Assembly (NCBI RefSeq): GCF_030411995.1
Contig: NZ_JASNRC010000001.1
Location: 121,114 to 185,113 of the forward strand
DNA: 64,000 nt
Reading direction: 5' to 3'
From: Massilia sp. YIM B02769
GTDB taxonomy: Bacteria; Pseudomonadota; Gammaproteobacteria; Burkholderiales; Burkholderiaceae_D
A model generated the notes under the pieces. It did no database searches, was not told the origin of the DNA, and worked only from the letters and a program-made list of their open reading frames with translations. This document shows positions 54,722-63,908 of the stretch, piece by piece (position 1 is the first letter of the stretch; each line of letters begins with the position of its first letter). A program made the translations under genes and the position numbers.

Positions 54722-55168
54722 ATGGTGGACTGCGCGCCTGTCGATCCGGACGCCATGGAAGCGCGCGGGCTGATCGCGGAACTCGATGCGGCGCTGGCGG
54801 CCATTTGCGGCGACAGCGGTGCACAGTCGTTCGACGCGAACGATGTGCGCGGGGCGCGTTCGGTGTTCCTGCTGGCGCGCGATGCTTCAGGCAATGCCCT
54901 CGGCTGTGGTGCGCTGCGGCCGATCGATGATGACGTGGCGGAAGTAAAGCGGATGTATGCGCGGCCCGGGAGCGGGGCGGGCGTGCGGCTGCTGGGCGAG
55001 CTGGAACGGCGGGCTCTAGGATTCGGCTACCGCGCGGTCTGGCTGGAGACGCGCAAGGTGAATGGCAGGGCAGTGGCGTTCTACGAACGGCACGGGTACC
55101 GGGTCATCCCGAACTACGGCAAGTATGTCGGGCGCGAGGATGCCGTCTGCCTCGGCAAGGTTTTGTAG
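54722..55168 (+). CDS. GNAT family N-acetyltransferase
   Basis: 148 residues. The acetyl-CoA motif A is VKRMYARPGSGAGVRLLGEL (R-x-x-G-x-G/A), followed by RALGFGYRAVWLETRKVNGR and AVAFYERHGYRVIPNYG, the usual GNAT C-terminal strands. The substrate is unknown; the YGKYVGREDAVCLGKVL end resembles small-molecule acetyltransferases. Start three bases after tex, so probably co-transcribed. A REP hairpin begins just before its stop codon. Confidence 0.88.
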   Translation: MVDCAPVDPDAMEARGLIAELDAALAAICGDSGAQSFDANDVRGARSVFLLARDASGNALGCGALRPIDDDVAEVKRMYARPGSGAGVRLLGELERRALGFGYRAVWLETRKVNGRAVAFYERHGYRVIPNYGKYVGREDAVCLGKVL

Positions 55169-55188
55169 GGTGGGTTCTCGAATCCACC
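55165..55188 (+). repeat. REP hairpin, GGGTTC tip (wobble)
   Basis: GTAG foot, stem GGTGGGTTC/GAATCCACC with a TC loop and one G-T wobble. It overlaps the last bases of the GNAT gene. Confidence 0.88.
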
Positions 55189-55239
55189 TGTTCCACATTC
55201 GATCATCGAAACAGCGCCGCCGGCATGCGAACCGTGAAC

Positions 55240-55263
55240 GGTGGGTTCGAGAACCCACCCTAC
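55240..55263 (-). repeat. REP hairpin, GGGTTC tip
   Basis: Stem GGTGGGTTC/GAACCCACC with a GA loop and CTAC foot. Inverted partner of 55165-55188, same tip. Confidence 0.9.
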
Positions 55264-55279
55264 ACAGGCCGCCGGTTCA

Positions 55280-55597
55280 TCACCCAAAAAACTGCGCCAG
55301 CTCCGGCACCCGCTTCACCAGGATCCCGACAAAATACAGCGCCAGGCAGCCCAGGCCGATGGTGTTCATGCGCCGGCGCGTCATGGCCGGTACGCCGGTG
55401 CGTTTGATGTGCAGCGCATCGTGCAGCAGCACCGCGGCATACACAGTCAGCGCCAGGCCGGTCAGGAACACGCCCAGGCCATCGCCGCGCACCCCGCTGA
55501 CGAGGTCGAACACACCGATGAAGCCGAGCACCGCGGCCAGCACGAAATTGAAGCCTGCCGAAGGCCCGGCGGAGGGACGTTGTTGTTGCATGAGCAT
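55280..55597 (-). CDS. Small membrane protein of unknown function
   Basis: 105 residues from the chosen ATG at 55597 (MLMQQQRPSAGPSAGFN). Three hydrophobic segments are visible: FNFVLAAVLGFIGVFDLVSG, GLGVFLTGLALTVYAAVLLH and TIGLGCLALYFVGILVKRV. There are no conserved catalytic residues that I recognise. The start is uncertain: no Shine-Dalgarno sequence stands before any candidate, and a TTG at 55654 would lengthen it. It is divergent from grxD. Confidence 0.68.
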   Translation of the reverse strand: MLMQQQRPSAGPSAGFNFVLAAVLGFIGVFDLVSGVRGDGLGVFLTGLALTVYAAVLLHDALHIKRTGVPAMTRRRMNTIGLGCLALYFVGILVKRVPELAQFFG

Positions 55598-55747
55598 GAA
55601 GGAAGAAGTGAAATCCGGGCGATCATACCGCAAGCTGTCGCCCCATCGAAACAAGCGGCCCCGAAGCCGGCCCCGGCCCGCACCGCGACAGTGGAATTCT
55701 TATAGAATGTCGCCATCCAACCCATTTACCTACGAAGGCAGAATCAC

Positions 55748-56059
55748 ATGAGCGACGTACAAACCTGGATCAAAGACACCGTGACCAACACCCCGGTCGT
55801 GCTGTTCATGAAGGGCACCGCGCAGTTCCCGCAATGCGGCTTCTCGGGCCGCGCCATCCAGATCCTGAAAGCCTGCGGCGTCGATAACATCGCCACCGTC
55901 AACGTGCTGGAAGATCCGGAAGTGCGCCAGGGCATCAAGGACTACTCGAACTGGCCGACCATTCCGCAGCTGTACGTGAACGGCGAGTTCATCGGCGGCT
56001 CGGACATCATGAACGAGATGTTCGATTCGGGCGAACTGCAAGCGATGTTCAAGAAGTAA
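55748..56059 (+). CDS. grxD: Grx4-family monothiol glutaredoxin
   Basis: 103 residues with the monothiol CGFS site in [18 protein letters not shown], the [19 protein letters not shown] cis-Pro and glutathione loop. Such proteins bind [2Fe-2S] with glutathione and BolA partners (ibaG at 30152) for Fe-S delivery. AAGG lies before the ATG. Its stop codon overlaps the ubiX start (TAATG). Confidence 0.96.
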   Translation: MSDVQTWIKDTVTNTPVVLFMKGTAQFPQCGFSGRAIQILKACGVDNIATVNVLEDPEVRQGIKDYSNWPTIPQLYVNGEFIGGSDIMNEMFDSGELQAMFKK

Positions 56060-56667
56060 TGAGTCAAATCCGGCCGCGTCGCATCATCGTCGCCATCACC
56101 GGCGCGACCGGCGCGGTCTACGGCGTGCGCCTGCTCGGGCGCCTCGGCGCCGTGCCCGGCGTCGAGACCCACCTGGTGATGTCCGACGCCGCCTCGCTCA
56201 CCCTGCACCAGGAAGTCGGCCTGCAACGGCGCGACGTCGAATCCCTGGCCCATGTCGTGCACAAGAACCGCGAGATCGGCGCAACGATCGCCAGCGGTTC
56301 GTTCCAGACCGACGGCATGGTGATTGCTCCCTGTTCGATGAAGACGCTGGCGGCCGTGGCCCATGGCCTGGCGGACAACCTGGTCGCGCGCGCGGCCGAC
56401 GTGGTCCTGAAGGAACGCCGGCGCCTGATCCTGATGGTGCGCGAAACGCCGCTGAACCTGGCGCACCTGCGCAATATGACGGCCGTGACCGAAATGGGCG
56501 GCATCGTGTTTCCGCCGCTGCCCAGCTTTTACCACCGGCCGGCGAGCATCGAAGAGATGGTCGACCACACCCTGGACCGGGTGCTGGACTTGCTGGGCAT
56601 CGAGAACCCGCAGGCTGCACGCTGGCCCGGCATGCGCGGGGCCGATGGCGCTGCGCAGGCCGGATAA
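56059..56667 (+). CDS. ubiX: Flavin prenyltransferase UbiX
   Basis: 202 residues. IIVAITGATGAVYGVRLLGRL at the N-terminus, SGSFQTDGMVIAPCSMKTLA, RRRLILMVRETPLNLAHLRN and GGIVFPPLPSFYHRPASIEE are hallmark UbiX segments. It attaches a dimethylallyl group to FMN to make the prenyl-FMN cofactor of UbiD decarboxylases, as in ubiquinone synthesis. Translationally coupled to grxD. Confidence 0.96.
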   Translation: MSQIRPRRIIVAITGATGAVYGVRLLGRLGAVPGVETHLVMSDAASLTLHQEVGLQRRDVESLAHVVHKNREIGATIASGSFQTDGMVIAPCSMKTLAAVAHGLADNLVARAADVVLKERRRLILMVRETPLNLAHLRNMTAVTEMGGIVFPPLPSFYHRPASIEEMVDHTLDRVLDLLGIENPQAARWPGMRGADGAAQAG

Positions 56668-56688
56668 GCCTGGTATAAGAGGCAGCGC

Positions 56689-56862
56689 CTAGCGCTTGCT
56701 GCCGTAGCCGCTGTCACCGGCCTTTTTCAACTCCCTGGCTTCCTCCAGCATCCGGCGCTGGGCGATGCGCTTGCGCATCACCTCGGCGTGGCGGGCCGCG
56801 CTCATCGGCGGCGCCGTCATCAGTTCCTTCAGCTGGGCAGTGTTCACATAATTGCTTTTCAT
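56689..56862 (-). CDS. Small helical hypothetical protein (57 aa)
   Basis: Starts ATG at 56862, giving MKSNYVNTAQLKELMTAPPM, then a strongly charged Arg/Lys/Glu helix (RHAEVMRKRIAQRRMLEEA) and ends KKAGDSGYGSKR. It is preserved as an uninterrupted frame with GC-rich codon use like the neighbours. I do not recognise it; the charged helix could bind RNA or a partner protein. No good ribosome site is visible, so confidence is moderate. It faces ubiX tail to tail and lies downstream of the XRE gene. Confidence 0.5.
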   Translation of the reverse strand: MKSNYVNTAQLKELMTAPPMSAARHAEVMRKRIAQRRMLEEARELKKAGDSGYGSKR

Positions 56863-56980
56863 GGGCAGGCACGATCCTCGGCTGTGACGAGTTCGATTAT
56901 GCGCCAGCGGAAGCGGTTTGTACTGCCCGATTCGGAAGAAAATTTGTAAGCGGGAAACCTAATGCAGGGAAGGACTAGGC

Positions 56981-57394
56981 TTACTTGGCCATGGGCTGGT
57001 GGTTGACTCGGACCAGCATACGAATGAATTCGCGCGCCAGCTGGCGATGGTGTTCGTCGAGGCGCTGCAGGTCGGCGATCAGTTTCACGTCGGCCGATTC
57101 GAAGCGCGCGGCGGCGCCGGTGTCGGTGGGTTCGCCAGGGCTTTCCGGACCGCCGAAACGCAGCCAGTCGGCGGGCACGCCGAGCCATTGCGCGATCATG
57201 CGCAGCTTTTCTTGCGTGGGGATTGCTTCGCCTACCAGCCACTTGCGGGCGGCGTGGACGGTGATGGGTCGCCCCTCGAAGCGAATGTTAAATTCACGGG
57301 CCAGTCGAGTCGGGCTGTCTGGTGAGTAGTGGGCGTTCTTCAGCGCCTGTTGGAGACGCTCGCTAAAGCTCTCCCGTTCATTCGTGGAATTCAT
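56981..57394 (-). CDS. XRE/Cro-type HTH transcriptional regulator
   Basis: 137 residues. The HTH spans about residues 25-80: SPTRLAREFNIRFEGRPITV then HAARKWLVGEAIPTQEKLRM, followed by IAQWLGVPADWLRFG, a phage-repressor-like arrangement. The C-terminal half has a charged helical region (ADVKLIADLQRLDEHHRQLA) for dimerisation, with no peptidase motif. Targets are unknown. The upstream AT-rich 275 bp hold TGTGACA/TGTCACA-like half sites near 57450-57520 that could be autoregulatory, which is inference. Confidence 0.8.
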   Translation of the reverse strand: MNSTNERESFSERLQQALKNAHYSPDSPTRLAREFNIRFEGRPITVHAARKWLVGEAIPTQEKLRMIAQWLGVPADWLRFGGPESPGEPTDTGAAARFESADVKLIADLQRLDEHHRQLAREFIRMLVRVNHQPMAK

Positions 57395-57669
57395 GATGGC
57401 ACTATTTCATGCTGGACCATAAATGTCAGTCTCTTGTCCTTACAGACCAGTTGTGACAGTTTACAGACAGATAAGTAACAAAGATGTGAGAATTGGGGAC
57501 AGCGACTTTGTGACATCATGCCACAAAATTTCCGGCCAGAATCTACATATTCACCGTGAATAACATTGGTGCAAATGTTTTGTCGCGTGAATGCCACGCA
57601 CGTCTAGTCAATTGACGCTCTTCAAGCCGGGCGGGCTGGGAAGCCCGCGAAGAATCCGGCTCAGTCCGC

Positions 57670-58722
57670 TCAGATCAGTCGAAAACGAATGATGCCGTCG
57701 GCGCCAGTTACACGCTCCAACATACCATTATTCCAAAGTTTGTGCAGGTGCGCGAGTGCTTCGCCGAGTGCAAAGCTGAGCTGGTGGGCATCGAGCTGGC
57801 GCCGGAACATGATCGGCACGATATCCACGGCGCTACGGGGCGTCTTGCAGGCTTCCAGCACCTCGTCCAGGCGCTCCACATGGTGCTGGCGCAATTGCGC
57901 AATGCGCGTGTGCAAACCGCGGAAAGGCTTGCCGTGCGACGGCAGCACCAGCACGTCGTCGGGCAGGCCGGCGAACTTGTCGAGCGAGTCCAGGTATTGC
58001 TGCAGCGGGTTGCCTTCCGGCTCGATGGCGAACACCGACACGTTCGTCGAAATACGCGGCAACACCATGTCGCCCGAGACCAGCACATTCAGCGCTTCCG
58101 AATACAGGGAGGCATGTTCCGGCGAGTGGCCGAAGCCGATGATCACGCGCCATGCCGTATTGCCAATTGTGAACTTTTGGCCATCCTGCAGGCGCGTGTA
58201 GGCTTCGGGTACGCTCGGCACCAGCGAAGGATAGTAATTGCGGCGGCTGCGCATCTGTTCCAGCATGGCCTGGTCGGCCAGCCCATGGCGCTCGAAGTGG
58301 GGAATCGCCGACGGGCCGTCGACGCCCGGCAGGGCCGCCGACATCATGCGCGCAAAGCCGTATTCGCCGGCGGTCAGCCAGAACGGCGCCTTGAAGCGCT
58401 CGCACAGCCAGCCCGACAGGCCGACGTGGTCCGGGTGGCAGTGGGTGGCGATCACGCGCACGACCGGTTGATTCTCCAGCGGCCCGGCCAGCACCTGTTC
58501 CCAGGCGGCGCGGGTGGCGTCGGTGGCCACGCCGCAATCGATCACGCTCCAGCCCTTGCGGCCTTCGCGCTCGTCCCGCAGCACCCACAGGTTGATGTGG
58601 TCGAGGGCAAAAGGCAGCGGCATGCGCAGCCAGCCGATGCCGGGCGCCACCTCGCGCACCGCGCCCAGGGCGGGCAGTTCGTCGGCAAAGGGATAGGTGA
58701 GCTGGGCTTCGAGCGGATTCAT
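57670..58722 (-). CDS. MBL-fold metallo-hydrolase, divergent from liuR
   Basis: 350 residues from MNPLEAQLTYPFADEL. The metallo-beta-lactamase motif is IATHCHPDHVGLSGWL near residue 107 (HxHxDH), with further ligands in IGFGHSPEHASLYS, VSGDMVLPRI and LPSHGKPFRGL; the C-terminal part is a winged helix. This form resembles LACTB2-like and thioesterase-like hydrolases rather than lactamases. Its start is 49 bp from a LiuR-type operator (58771-58787), so it probably belongs to the branched-chain acid regulon. A longer upstream frame crossing that site was rejected. Confidence 0.88.
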   Translation of the reverse strand: MNPLEAQLTYPFADELPALGAVREVAPGIGWLRMPLPFALDHINLWVLRDEREGRKGWSVIDCGVATDATRAAWEQVLAGPLENQPVVRVIATHCHPDHVGLSGWLCERFKAPFWLTAGEYGFARMMSAALPGVDGPSAIPHFERHGLADQAMLEQMRSRRNYYPSLVPSVPEAYTRLQDGQKFTIGNTAWRVIIGFGHSPEHASLYSEALNVLVSGDMVLPRISTNVSVFAIEPEGNPLQQYLDSLDKFAGLPDDVLVLPSHGKPFRGLHTRIAQLRQHHVERLDEVLEACKTPRSAVDIVPIMFRRQLDAHQLSFALGEALAHLHKLWNNGMLERVTGADGIIRFRLI

Positions 58723-58770
58723 GTTCAGCAATCTTTCATATTCTATGCAAGGCGGGCGCGCTACAATGGG

Positions 58771-58787
58771 TGACGTTAACGTAAACG
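58771..58787. promoter_or_regulatory. LiuR-type operator in the MBL-liuR divergent region
   Basis: TGACGTTAACGTAAACG. Its reverse complement occurs unchanged (17 of 17) at 59323-59339, ahead of the isovaleryl-CoA dehydrogenase gene. Position between the divergent MBL and liuR starts implies control of both and autoregulation. Confidence 0.75.
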
Positions 58788-58846
58788 GCAACCCGGATAC
58801 CGATTCTAGCCGTTTCCTCCAGCTCTTACCTGTACCTGCTTTGTTC

Positions 58847-59281
58847 ATGGCCACCACCTATACCATCGCCGAACTGGCGCGCGAATTCGACATCACCGCG
58901 CGCGCCATCCGTTTCTACGAAGACCAGGGCTTGCTCAGCCCGAAACGCGAAGGCGTGGGCGGACGCAACCGCGTGTACAGCGCACGCGAACGCACGCGCC
59001 TGAAACTGACCCTGCGCGGCAAGCGCCTGGGCCTGACACTGTCGGAGATCAAGAGCATCGTCGACATGTACGAGTCGCCGAAAGACACGGTGGCACAGAT
59101 CAACCGCTTCCTCGGCGTGCTGGCGCACCAGCGCGAGACGCTGGAACAGCAGCGTGCGGATATCGAGATGGCGCTCGAGGAGATTTCCGCCCACGAGGAG
59201 GAATGCCGGCGCTTGCTGGGCGAGGAAGACTCGCTTGATGCGGCCCCAAAAGAGCTGCACGGCGCCAGCAGCGCCGCCTGA
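58847..59281 (+). CDS. liuR: MerR-family regulator of leucine/isovalerate utilisation (LiuR type)
   Basis: 144 residues. N-terminal MerR winged helix: YTIAELAREFDITARAIRFY then EDQGLLSPKREGVGGRNRVY; then a long coiled-coil dimer helix (RETLEQQRADIEMALEEISA). The subgroup and its place directly before isovaleryl-CoA dehydrogenase fit LiuR, which represses leucine catabolism genes. No metal-binding cysteine cluster is evident, in line with LiuR sensing acyl-CoA-type ligands. Start ATG at 58847; an upstream open frame overlapping the operator was rejected. Confidence 0.9.
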   Translation: MATTYTIAELAREFDITARAIRFYEDQGLLSPKREGVGGRNRVYSARERTRLKLTLRGKRLGLTLSEIKSIVDMYESPKDTVAQINRFLGVLAHQRETLEQQRADIEMALEEISAHEEECRRLLGEEDSLDAAPKELHGASSAA

Positions 59282-59322
59282 ATCACCGCGCCGGATGACG
59301 GCGCAAGGCGTCTGCTACTTGA

Positions 59323-59339
59323 CGTTTACGTTAACGTCA
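59323..59339. promoter_or_regulatory. LiuR-type operator before the isovaleryl-CoA dehydrogenase gene
   Basis: CGTTTACGTTAACGTCA, exact inverse of the site at 58771-58787, 56 bp before the start codon at 59396. Confidence 0.78.
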
Positions 59340-59395
59340 CACGCGAGTATGATGCCGGAAGCTTACTCACACCCCCCGCTCACCGAGAGGACGAC

Positions 59396-60580
59396 ATGCT
59401 GCATCTTCCAGGCTTGACCTTTGACCATGGCGAAGACATCGCCGCGCTGCGCGAAGCAGTCCAACAATTTGCGGCCAGCGAAATCGCGCCGCGCGCGGCC
59501 GAGATCGACCGCACCGACCAGTTCCCGATGGACCTGTGGAAGAAGATGGGCGAACTCGGGCTGCTGGGCATTACCGTGAGCGAGGAATACGGCGGCGCCA
59601 ACATGGGCTACCTGGCCCACATCGTGGCGATGGAAGAAATCTCGCGCGCCTCGGCCTCGGTCGGCCTGTCCTACGGCGCCCACTCGAACCTGTGCGTCAA
59701 CCAGATCAAGCGCAACGGCACCGAAGAGCAAAAACAGAAATACCTGCCGAAGCTGATCTCTGGCGAGCATGTGGGGGCGCTGGCGATGTCCGAGCCGAAC
59801 GCCGGTTCCGACGTGGTGAGCATGAAGCTGCGCGCCGACCTGAAGGGCGACCGCTACGTCCTGAACGGCACCAAGATGTGGATCACCAACGGCCCCGACG
59901 CCGACACCCTGGTGGTCTACGCGAAGACCGACATCGAGGCCGGCCCGCGCGGCATGACCGCCTTCCTGATCGAGAAGGGCTTCAAGGGCTTCTCGATCGC
60001 GCAAAAGCTCGACAAGCTGGGCATGCGCGGCTCGCACACGGGCGAACTGGTGTTCGAGGACTGCGAAGTGCCGGTCGAAAACGTGCTGGGCGGCGTGGGC
60101 AAGGGCGTCAACGTGCTGATGTCGGGCCTGGACTTCGAGCGCACCGTGCTGTCGGGCGGTCCGCTGGGCATCATGTCGGCCTGCATGGACGTGGTCGTGC
60201 CGTATATCCACGAGCGCAAGCAGTTCGGCCAGGCCATCGGCGAGTTCCAGCTCATGCAGGGCAAGATCGCCGACATGTATTCGACCATGATGGCATGCCG
60301 CGCCTATGTGTATGCGGTGGGCCAGGCCTGCGACCGCGCCGAGAACCCGGCTGCCGTGCGCGCCCTGCGCAAGGACGCCGCCGGCGCCATCTTGTACAGC
60401 GCCGAAAAGGCGACCTGGATGGCGGGCGAAGCGATCCAGACCCTGGGCGGCAACGGTTATATCAACGAGTATCCGGTCGGTCGTCTCTGGCGCGATGCGA
60501 AGCTCTACGAAATCGGCGCTGGTACCAGCGAGATCCGCCGCATGCTGATTGGGCGTGAATTGTTTGGCGAGACGGCGTAA
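59396..60580 (+). CDS. ivd: Isovaleryl-CoA dehydrogenase
   Basis: 394 residues. Acyl-CoA dehydrogenase signatures [16 protein letters not shown] and [20 protein letters not shown], and [14 protein letters not shown] at the end. The [18 protein letters not shown] stretch and the context identify the isovaleryl-CoA subgroup; the catalytic Glu is in the region [14 protein letters not shown] as in that group. It oxidises isovaleryl-CoA to 3-methylcrotonyl-CoA in leucine breakdown. AGAGGA before the ATG at 59396 and a LiuR operator upstream. Confidence 0.93.
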   Translation: MLHLPGLTFDHGEDIAALREAVQQFAASEIAPRAAEIDRTDQFPMDLWKKMGELGLLGITVSEEYGGANMGYLAHIVAMEEISRASASVGLSYGAHSNLCVNQIKRNGTEEQKQKYLPKLISGEHVGALAMSEPNAGSDVVSMKLRADLKGDRYVLNGTKMWITNGPDADTLVVYAKTDIEAGPRGMTAFLIEKGFKGFSIAQKLDKLGMRGSHTGELVFEDCEVPVENVLGGVGKGVNVLMSGLDFERTVLSGGPLGIMSACMDVVVPYIHERKQFGQAIGEFQLMQGKIADMYSTMMACRAYVYAVGQACDRAENPAAVRALRKDAAGAILYSAEKATWMAGEAIQTLGGNGYINEYPVGRLWRDAKLYEIGAGTSEIRRMLIGRELFGETA

Positions 60581-60600
60581 TTTGCCAGGTTGACTGCGAT

Positions 60601-60631
60601 ATCGCCGCGGAGCATGAAAGTCCGCGGCGAT
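60601..60631 (+). terminator. GC-rich hairpin after the isovaleryl-CoA dehydrogenase gene
   Basis: Perfect 11-bp stem ATCGCCGCGGA/TCCGCGGCGAT with a nine-base loop, 20 bp after the stop codon. No T run follows, so it may be a weak terminator or an RNA-stabilising hairpin; a REP hairpin begins four bases later. Confidence 0.6.
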
Positions 60632-60634
60632 GAA

Positions 60635-60662
60635 CGTACGGTGGGCACCCCGTGCCCACGCG
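60635..60662 (+). repeat. REP hairpin, GGGCAC tip
   Basis: CGTACG foot, stem GTGGGCAC/GTGCCCAC with a CCC loop, CGCG. Inverted partner at 60770-60798. Confidence 0.92.
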
Positions 60663-60769
60663 GAACGTCGCATCATGTTGGCCTTGTTTGAACTGTGTGG
60701 CATGCATTTGGATACCGTGTGCCAAGGCAAGCCCCAACATCCAAACGGAGCCAACACAGCATCGCTTTC

Positions 60770-60798
60770 CGCGTGGGCACGGGGTGCCCACCGTACGG
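60770..60798 (-). repeat. REP hairpin, GGGCAC tip
   Basis: CGCG, stem GTGGGCAC/GTGCCCAC with a GGG loop, CCGTACGG. Ends about 90 bp before the aceK start. Confidence 0.92.
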
Positions 60799-60887
60799 TT
60801 GAGGCTATCGGCTTTTTTCGGCGCCAACACTCCCACGCTGCAACGCACTACAATTACCGCTCAACCGACCCACGCGCGAATCGAACG

Positions 60888-62708
60888 ATGACCCAGGTGA
60901 CGTTCCCCAGATTGCTGTCTTCCCAGATCGCATTCGACATCGCGCGCGCCATCGTCGACGGCTTCGACAAGCATTACCGCCTGTTCCGCGCCGCCAGCCA
61001 GCAGGCGCGCCGGCTGTTCGAACAGGCCGACTGGGGCGCCGCCCAACAGGCCGCGCGCGAGCGCATCGATTTCTACGACCGCCGTGTTCAGGAAGCCGTG
61101 CAGGCGCTCGAGCAACGCTACGCGCCCGGCGACTTGACCGACAGCGTCTGGCGCGAGGTCAAGCTGCACTATATCGGCCTGCTCGCCGAACACAAGCAGC
61201 CGGAACTGGCCGAAACCTTCTTCAACTCGGTCAGCTGCCAGATCCTGCACCGCCGCTATTACCACAATGATTACATCTTCGTGCGGCCGGTGGTCTCGAC
61301 CGAGTACATCGAGACCGAAGAACTGCTGCCGACCTACCGCGTCTACTACCCGGCGGCGGACGGCCTGCGCTTCGCCCTGAAGCGCATCGTCGGCAACTTC
61401 CAGTTCGCGCGCCCCTTTGCCGCGCTCGACCGCGACACCGGCCTGGTGGAAGCGCGCATGGTGCGAGACTTCGGCCTCGACCAGGCCGAACCGAACCTGC
61501 AGTTCCACGTGCTCTCCAGCGCGTTCTTCCGCAACAAGGGCGCCTACCTCGTCGGCCGCGCCATCAACGGTGCGCGCGAGTACCCCTTCGTGATCCCGAT
61601 CCTGCACGACCAGCGCGGCGCACTGGTGCTCGACACGGTCATCACCGACCCGGACCACATCGCTTTATTGTTCTCCTTTACACGCGCCTACTTCCAGGTC
61701 GACATGGAAGTGCCCTCGGCCACCGTGCAATTCCTGCGCAGCCTGCTGCCGCGCAAACCGCGCAGCGAGATCTACACCGTCCTGGGCCTGCAAAAACAGG
61801 GCAAGACCCTGTTCTACCGGGATTACCTGCAACACCTGAAGCACAGCTCGGACCGGTTCCGCATCGCTCCCGGCATCCGCGGCCTGGTGATGCTGGTGTT
61901 CGAGCTGCCGTCCTTCCCCTACGTGTTCAAGGTGATCAAGGACTGGTATCCGCCGCCGAAGGAAACCACGCGCGCCCAGGTAAAGGAAAAATACCTGCTG
62001 GTGAAGCACCACGACCGCGTCGGGCGCATGGCCGACACGCTGGAATATTCGGATGTCGCTTTCCCATTGCACCGCTTCGGCGAGGAGCTGCTGGCCGAGC
62101 TGCAGCGCCATTGCCCTTCGCTGGTCGAGATCGAAGGCGAGCGCATCATCGTCAAGCACCTTTACATCGAGCGGCGCATGGTGCCGCTGAATATCTACCT
62201 GACCGATGCGCAAGCGGCAGGCGACGACAGCCGGCTCGCACACGGCGTCGTCGAATACGGGAATGCCATCCGCGACCTGGTTGCGGCGAACATCTTTCCT
62301 GGCGATATGCTGTATAAAAACTTCGGCGTCACGCGCCAGAATCGCGTCGTGTTCTACGATTACGACGAAATCGAGTACCTCACCGATTGCCAGTTCCGCG
62401 ACATCCCGCAGGCCCGCAACGAAGAAGACGAGCTGTCGGCCGAGCCCTGGTACCCGATCGGAAAACACGACGTCTTTCCCGAACAATTCAGCCGTTTCCT
62501 GCTTGGAAACGCGAAGATCCGCCACCATTTCATGCAGTATCACGCGGACCTCCTGACGCGCGCCTGGTGGCAGGCGCACAAGGACCGCATCCTCGAAAGC
62601 GAACTGGAAGACGTCTTCCCTTATCCGCAGCACATCCGCTTCCACCAGACCACCCCACCGGCGCAGCAGTCATTGCACCCAGCGCCATCTCTTTGGAGAC
62701 CTTACAAA
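60888..62708 (+). CDS. aceK: Isocitrate dehydrogenase kinase/phosphatase AceK, no stop codon before the thiolase
   Basis: 607 codons from ATG 60888 ([20 protein letters not shown]) to the thiolase start. E. coli AceK has 578 residues. The bifunctional domain is clear: [20 protein letters not shown], then [13 protein letters not shown] for nucleotide binding, and [18 protein letters not shown] followed by [15 protein letters not shown] with the catalytic Asp region. AceK switches isocitrate dehydrogenase off by phosphorylation and on by dephosphorylation, opening the glyoxylate shunt. After [17 protein letters not shown] the frame reads on through 20 more codons without a stop and enters the thiolase at 62709 in the same frame. 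The product is either an AceK with a readthrough tail fused to thiolase or the result of a lost stop codon or sequence error. Confidence 0.9.
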
Positions 62709-63908
62709 ATGAATGATCCAGTCGTTATCGTTGGCGCCGCCCGTACCCCGATGGGTGGCTTCCAGGGCGATTTTTCCTCGAAGTCGGCGAGCGACCTCGG
62801 CGCGGTGGCGATCAAGGCGGCAGTCGAGCGCGCCGGCGTCGCGCCGGACGTCGTCGAGCACGTCTATTTCGGTAACTGCCTGATGGCGGGCCAGGGCCAG
62901 GCGCCTGCACGCCAGGCGCTGATCAAGGCCGGCCTGCCGCTGTCGACCGGCGCCGTCACCCTGTCGAAAATGTGCGGCTCGGCCATGCAGGCCGCCATCT
63001 TCGCCCACGACCAGCTGGTGGCCGGCAGCGCCGACATCGTGGTGGCCGGCGGCATGGAATCGATGACCAACGCGCCTTATCTGATTCCGAAGGCGCGCGG
63101 CGGCTACCGCATCGGCCACGCGCCGATGTTCGACCATATGATGCTCGACGGCCTGGAAGACGCCTACTCGCGCAACGAAAAGACCGGCGAAGGCCGCTCG
63201 ATGGGCACCTTTGCCGAAGAATGCGTGGCGACTTACCAGTTCACCCGCGAAGACCAGGACAACTTCGCCATCGAATCCGTGAAGCGCGCGCAGGCCGCCA
63301 ACAACGATGGCTCGTTTGCCTGGGAAATCGCGCCGGTCACGCTGGCCACCCGCACCGGCGAACTGGTCGTGGAAAAGGACGAAGGCCCGCTGAAGGCGAA
63401 GATCGACAAGATCCCGTCGCTCAAGCCTGCGTTCAAAAAAGAGGGCACCGTCACCGCCGCCTCGTCCTCGTCGATCAACGACGGCGCCGCGGCGCTGGTG
63501 ATGATGCGCGAATCGAAGGCCAAGGAACTCGGCCTGAGCCCGATCGCGCGCGTGATCGGCCACGCCACCCACGCCCAGGAACCGAACCTGTTCACCACCG
63601 CCCCGATCGGCGCGATGCACAAGCTGTTCAAGAAGACCGGCTGGATGCCGGGCGACGTCGACCTGTTCGAAATCAACGAAGCCTTTGCCGCCGTGCCGAT
63701 GGCCGCCATGCGCGACCTCGACATCCCGCACGAGAAGGTCAACATCCACGGCGGCGCCTGCGCCCTGGGCCACCCGATCGGCGCCTCGGGCGCACGCATC
63801 GTCGTCACCCTGCTGGGCGCGCTGAAGAAAACCGGCGGCAAGCGCGGCGTGGCGTCGCTGTGCATTGGTGGTGGTGAAGCCACGGCGATGGCGATCGAGA
63901 TGGTGTGA
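62709..63908 (+). CDS. Acetyl-CoA C-acetyltransferase / thiolase
   Basis: 399 residues from ATG 62709 ([20 protein letters not shown]), with GGAGA ten bases upstream, so it can be translated on its own. The acyl-accepting Cys is in [15 protein letters not shown] near residue 90; [12 protein letters not shown], the His of NEAFA context and the C-terminal [16 protein letters not shown] and CIGGGEA follow. It condenses or cleaves acetoacetyl-CoA, which suits the end products of leucine catabolism. It lies in the same frame as aceK with no stop codon between. Confidence 0.95.
   Translation: MNDPVVIVGAARTPMGGFQGDFSSKSASDLGAVAIKAAVERAGVAPDVVEHVYFGNCLMAGQGQAPARQALIKAGLPLSTGAVTLSKMCGSAMQAAIFAHDQLVAGSADIVVAGGMESMTNAPYLIPKARGGYRIGHAPMFDHMMLDGLEDAYSRNEKTGEGRSMGTFAEECVATYQFTREDQDNFAIESVKRAQAANNDGSFAWEIAPVTLATRTGELVVEKDEGPLKAKIDKIPSLKPAFKKEGTVTAASSSSINDGAAALVMMRESKAKELGLSPIARVIGHATHAQEPNLFTTAPIGAMHKLFKKTGWMPGDVDLFEINEAFAAVPMAAMRDLDIPHEKVNIHGGACALGHPIGASGARIVVTLLGALKKTGGKRGVASLCIGGGEATAMAIEMV

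Larger units (their letters stand above)
60888..63908 (+). other. Continuous 1006-codon frame joining aceK and thiolase
   Basis: If translated from the aceK start, ribosomes meet no stop codon until TGA at 63906-63908, giving a 1006-residue AceK-thiolase chimera. The junction codons read CAG CAG TCA TTG CAC CCA GCG CCA and then TCT CTT TGG AGA CCT TAC AAA ATG. Either other frame ends at a TGA at the thiolase start (62710-62712 or 62714-62716), so a one-base change near the 3' end of aceK would restore separate genes. Confidence 0.7.

Noticed and set aside
57391..57597. 68-codon minus-strand frame upstream of the XRE gene
   Set aside because: Sits in the presumed promoter region; no support.
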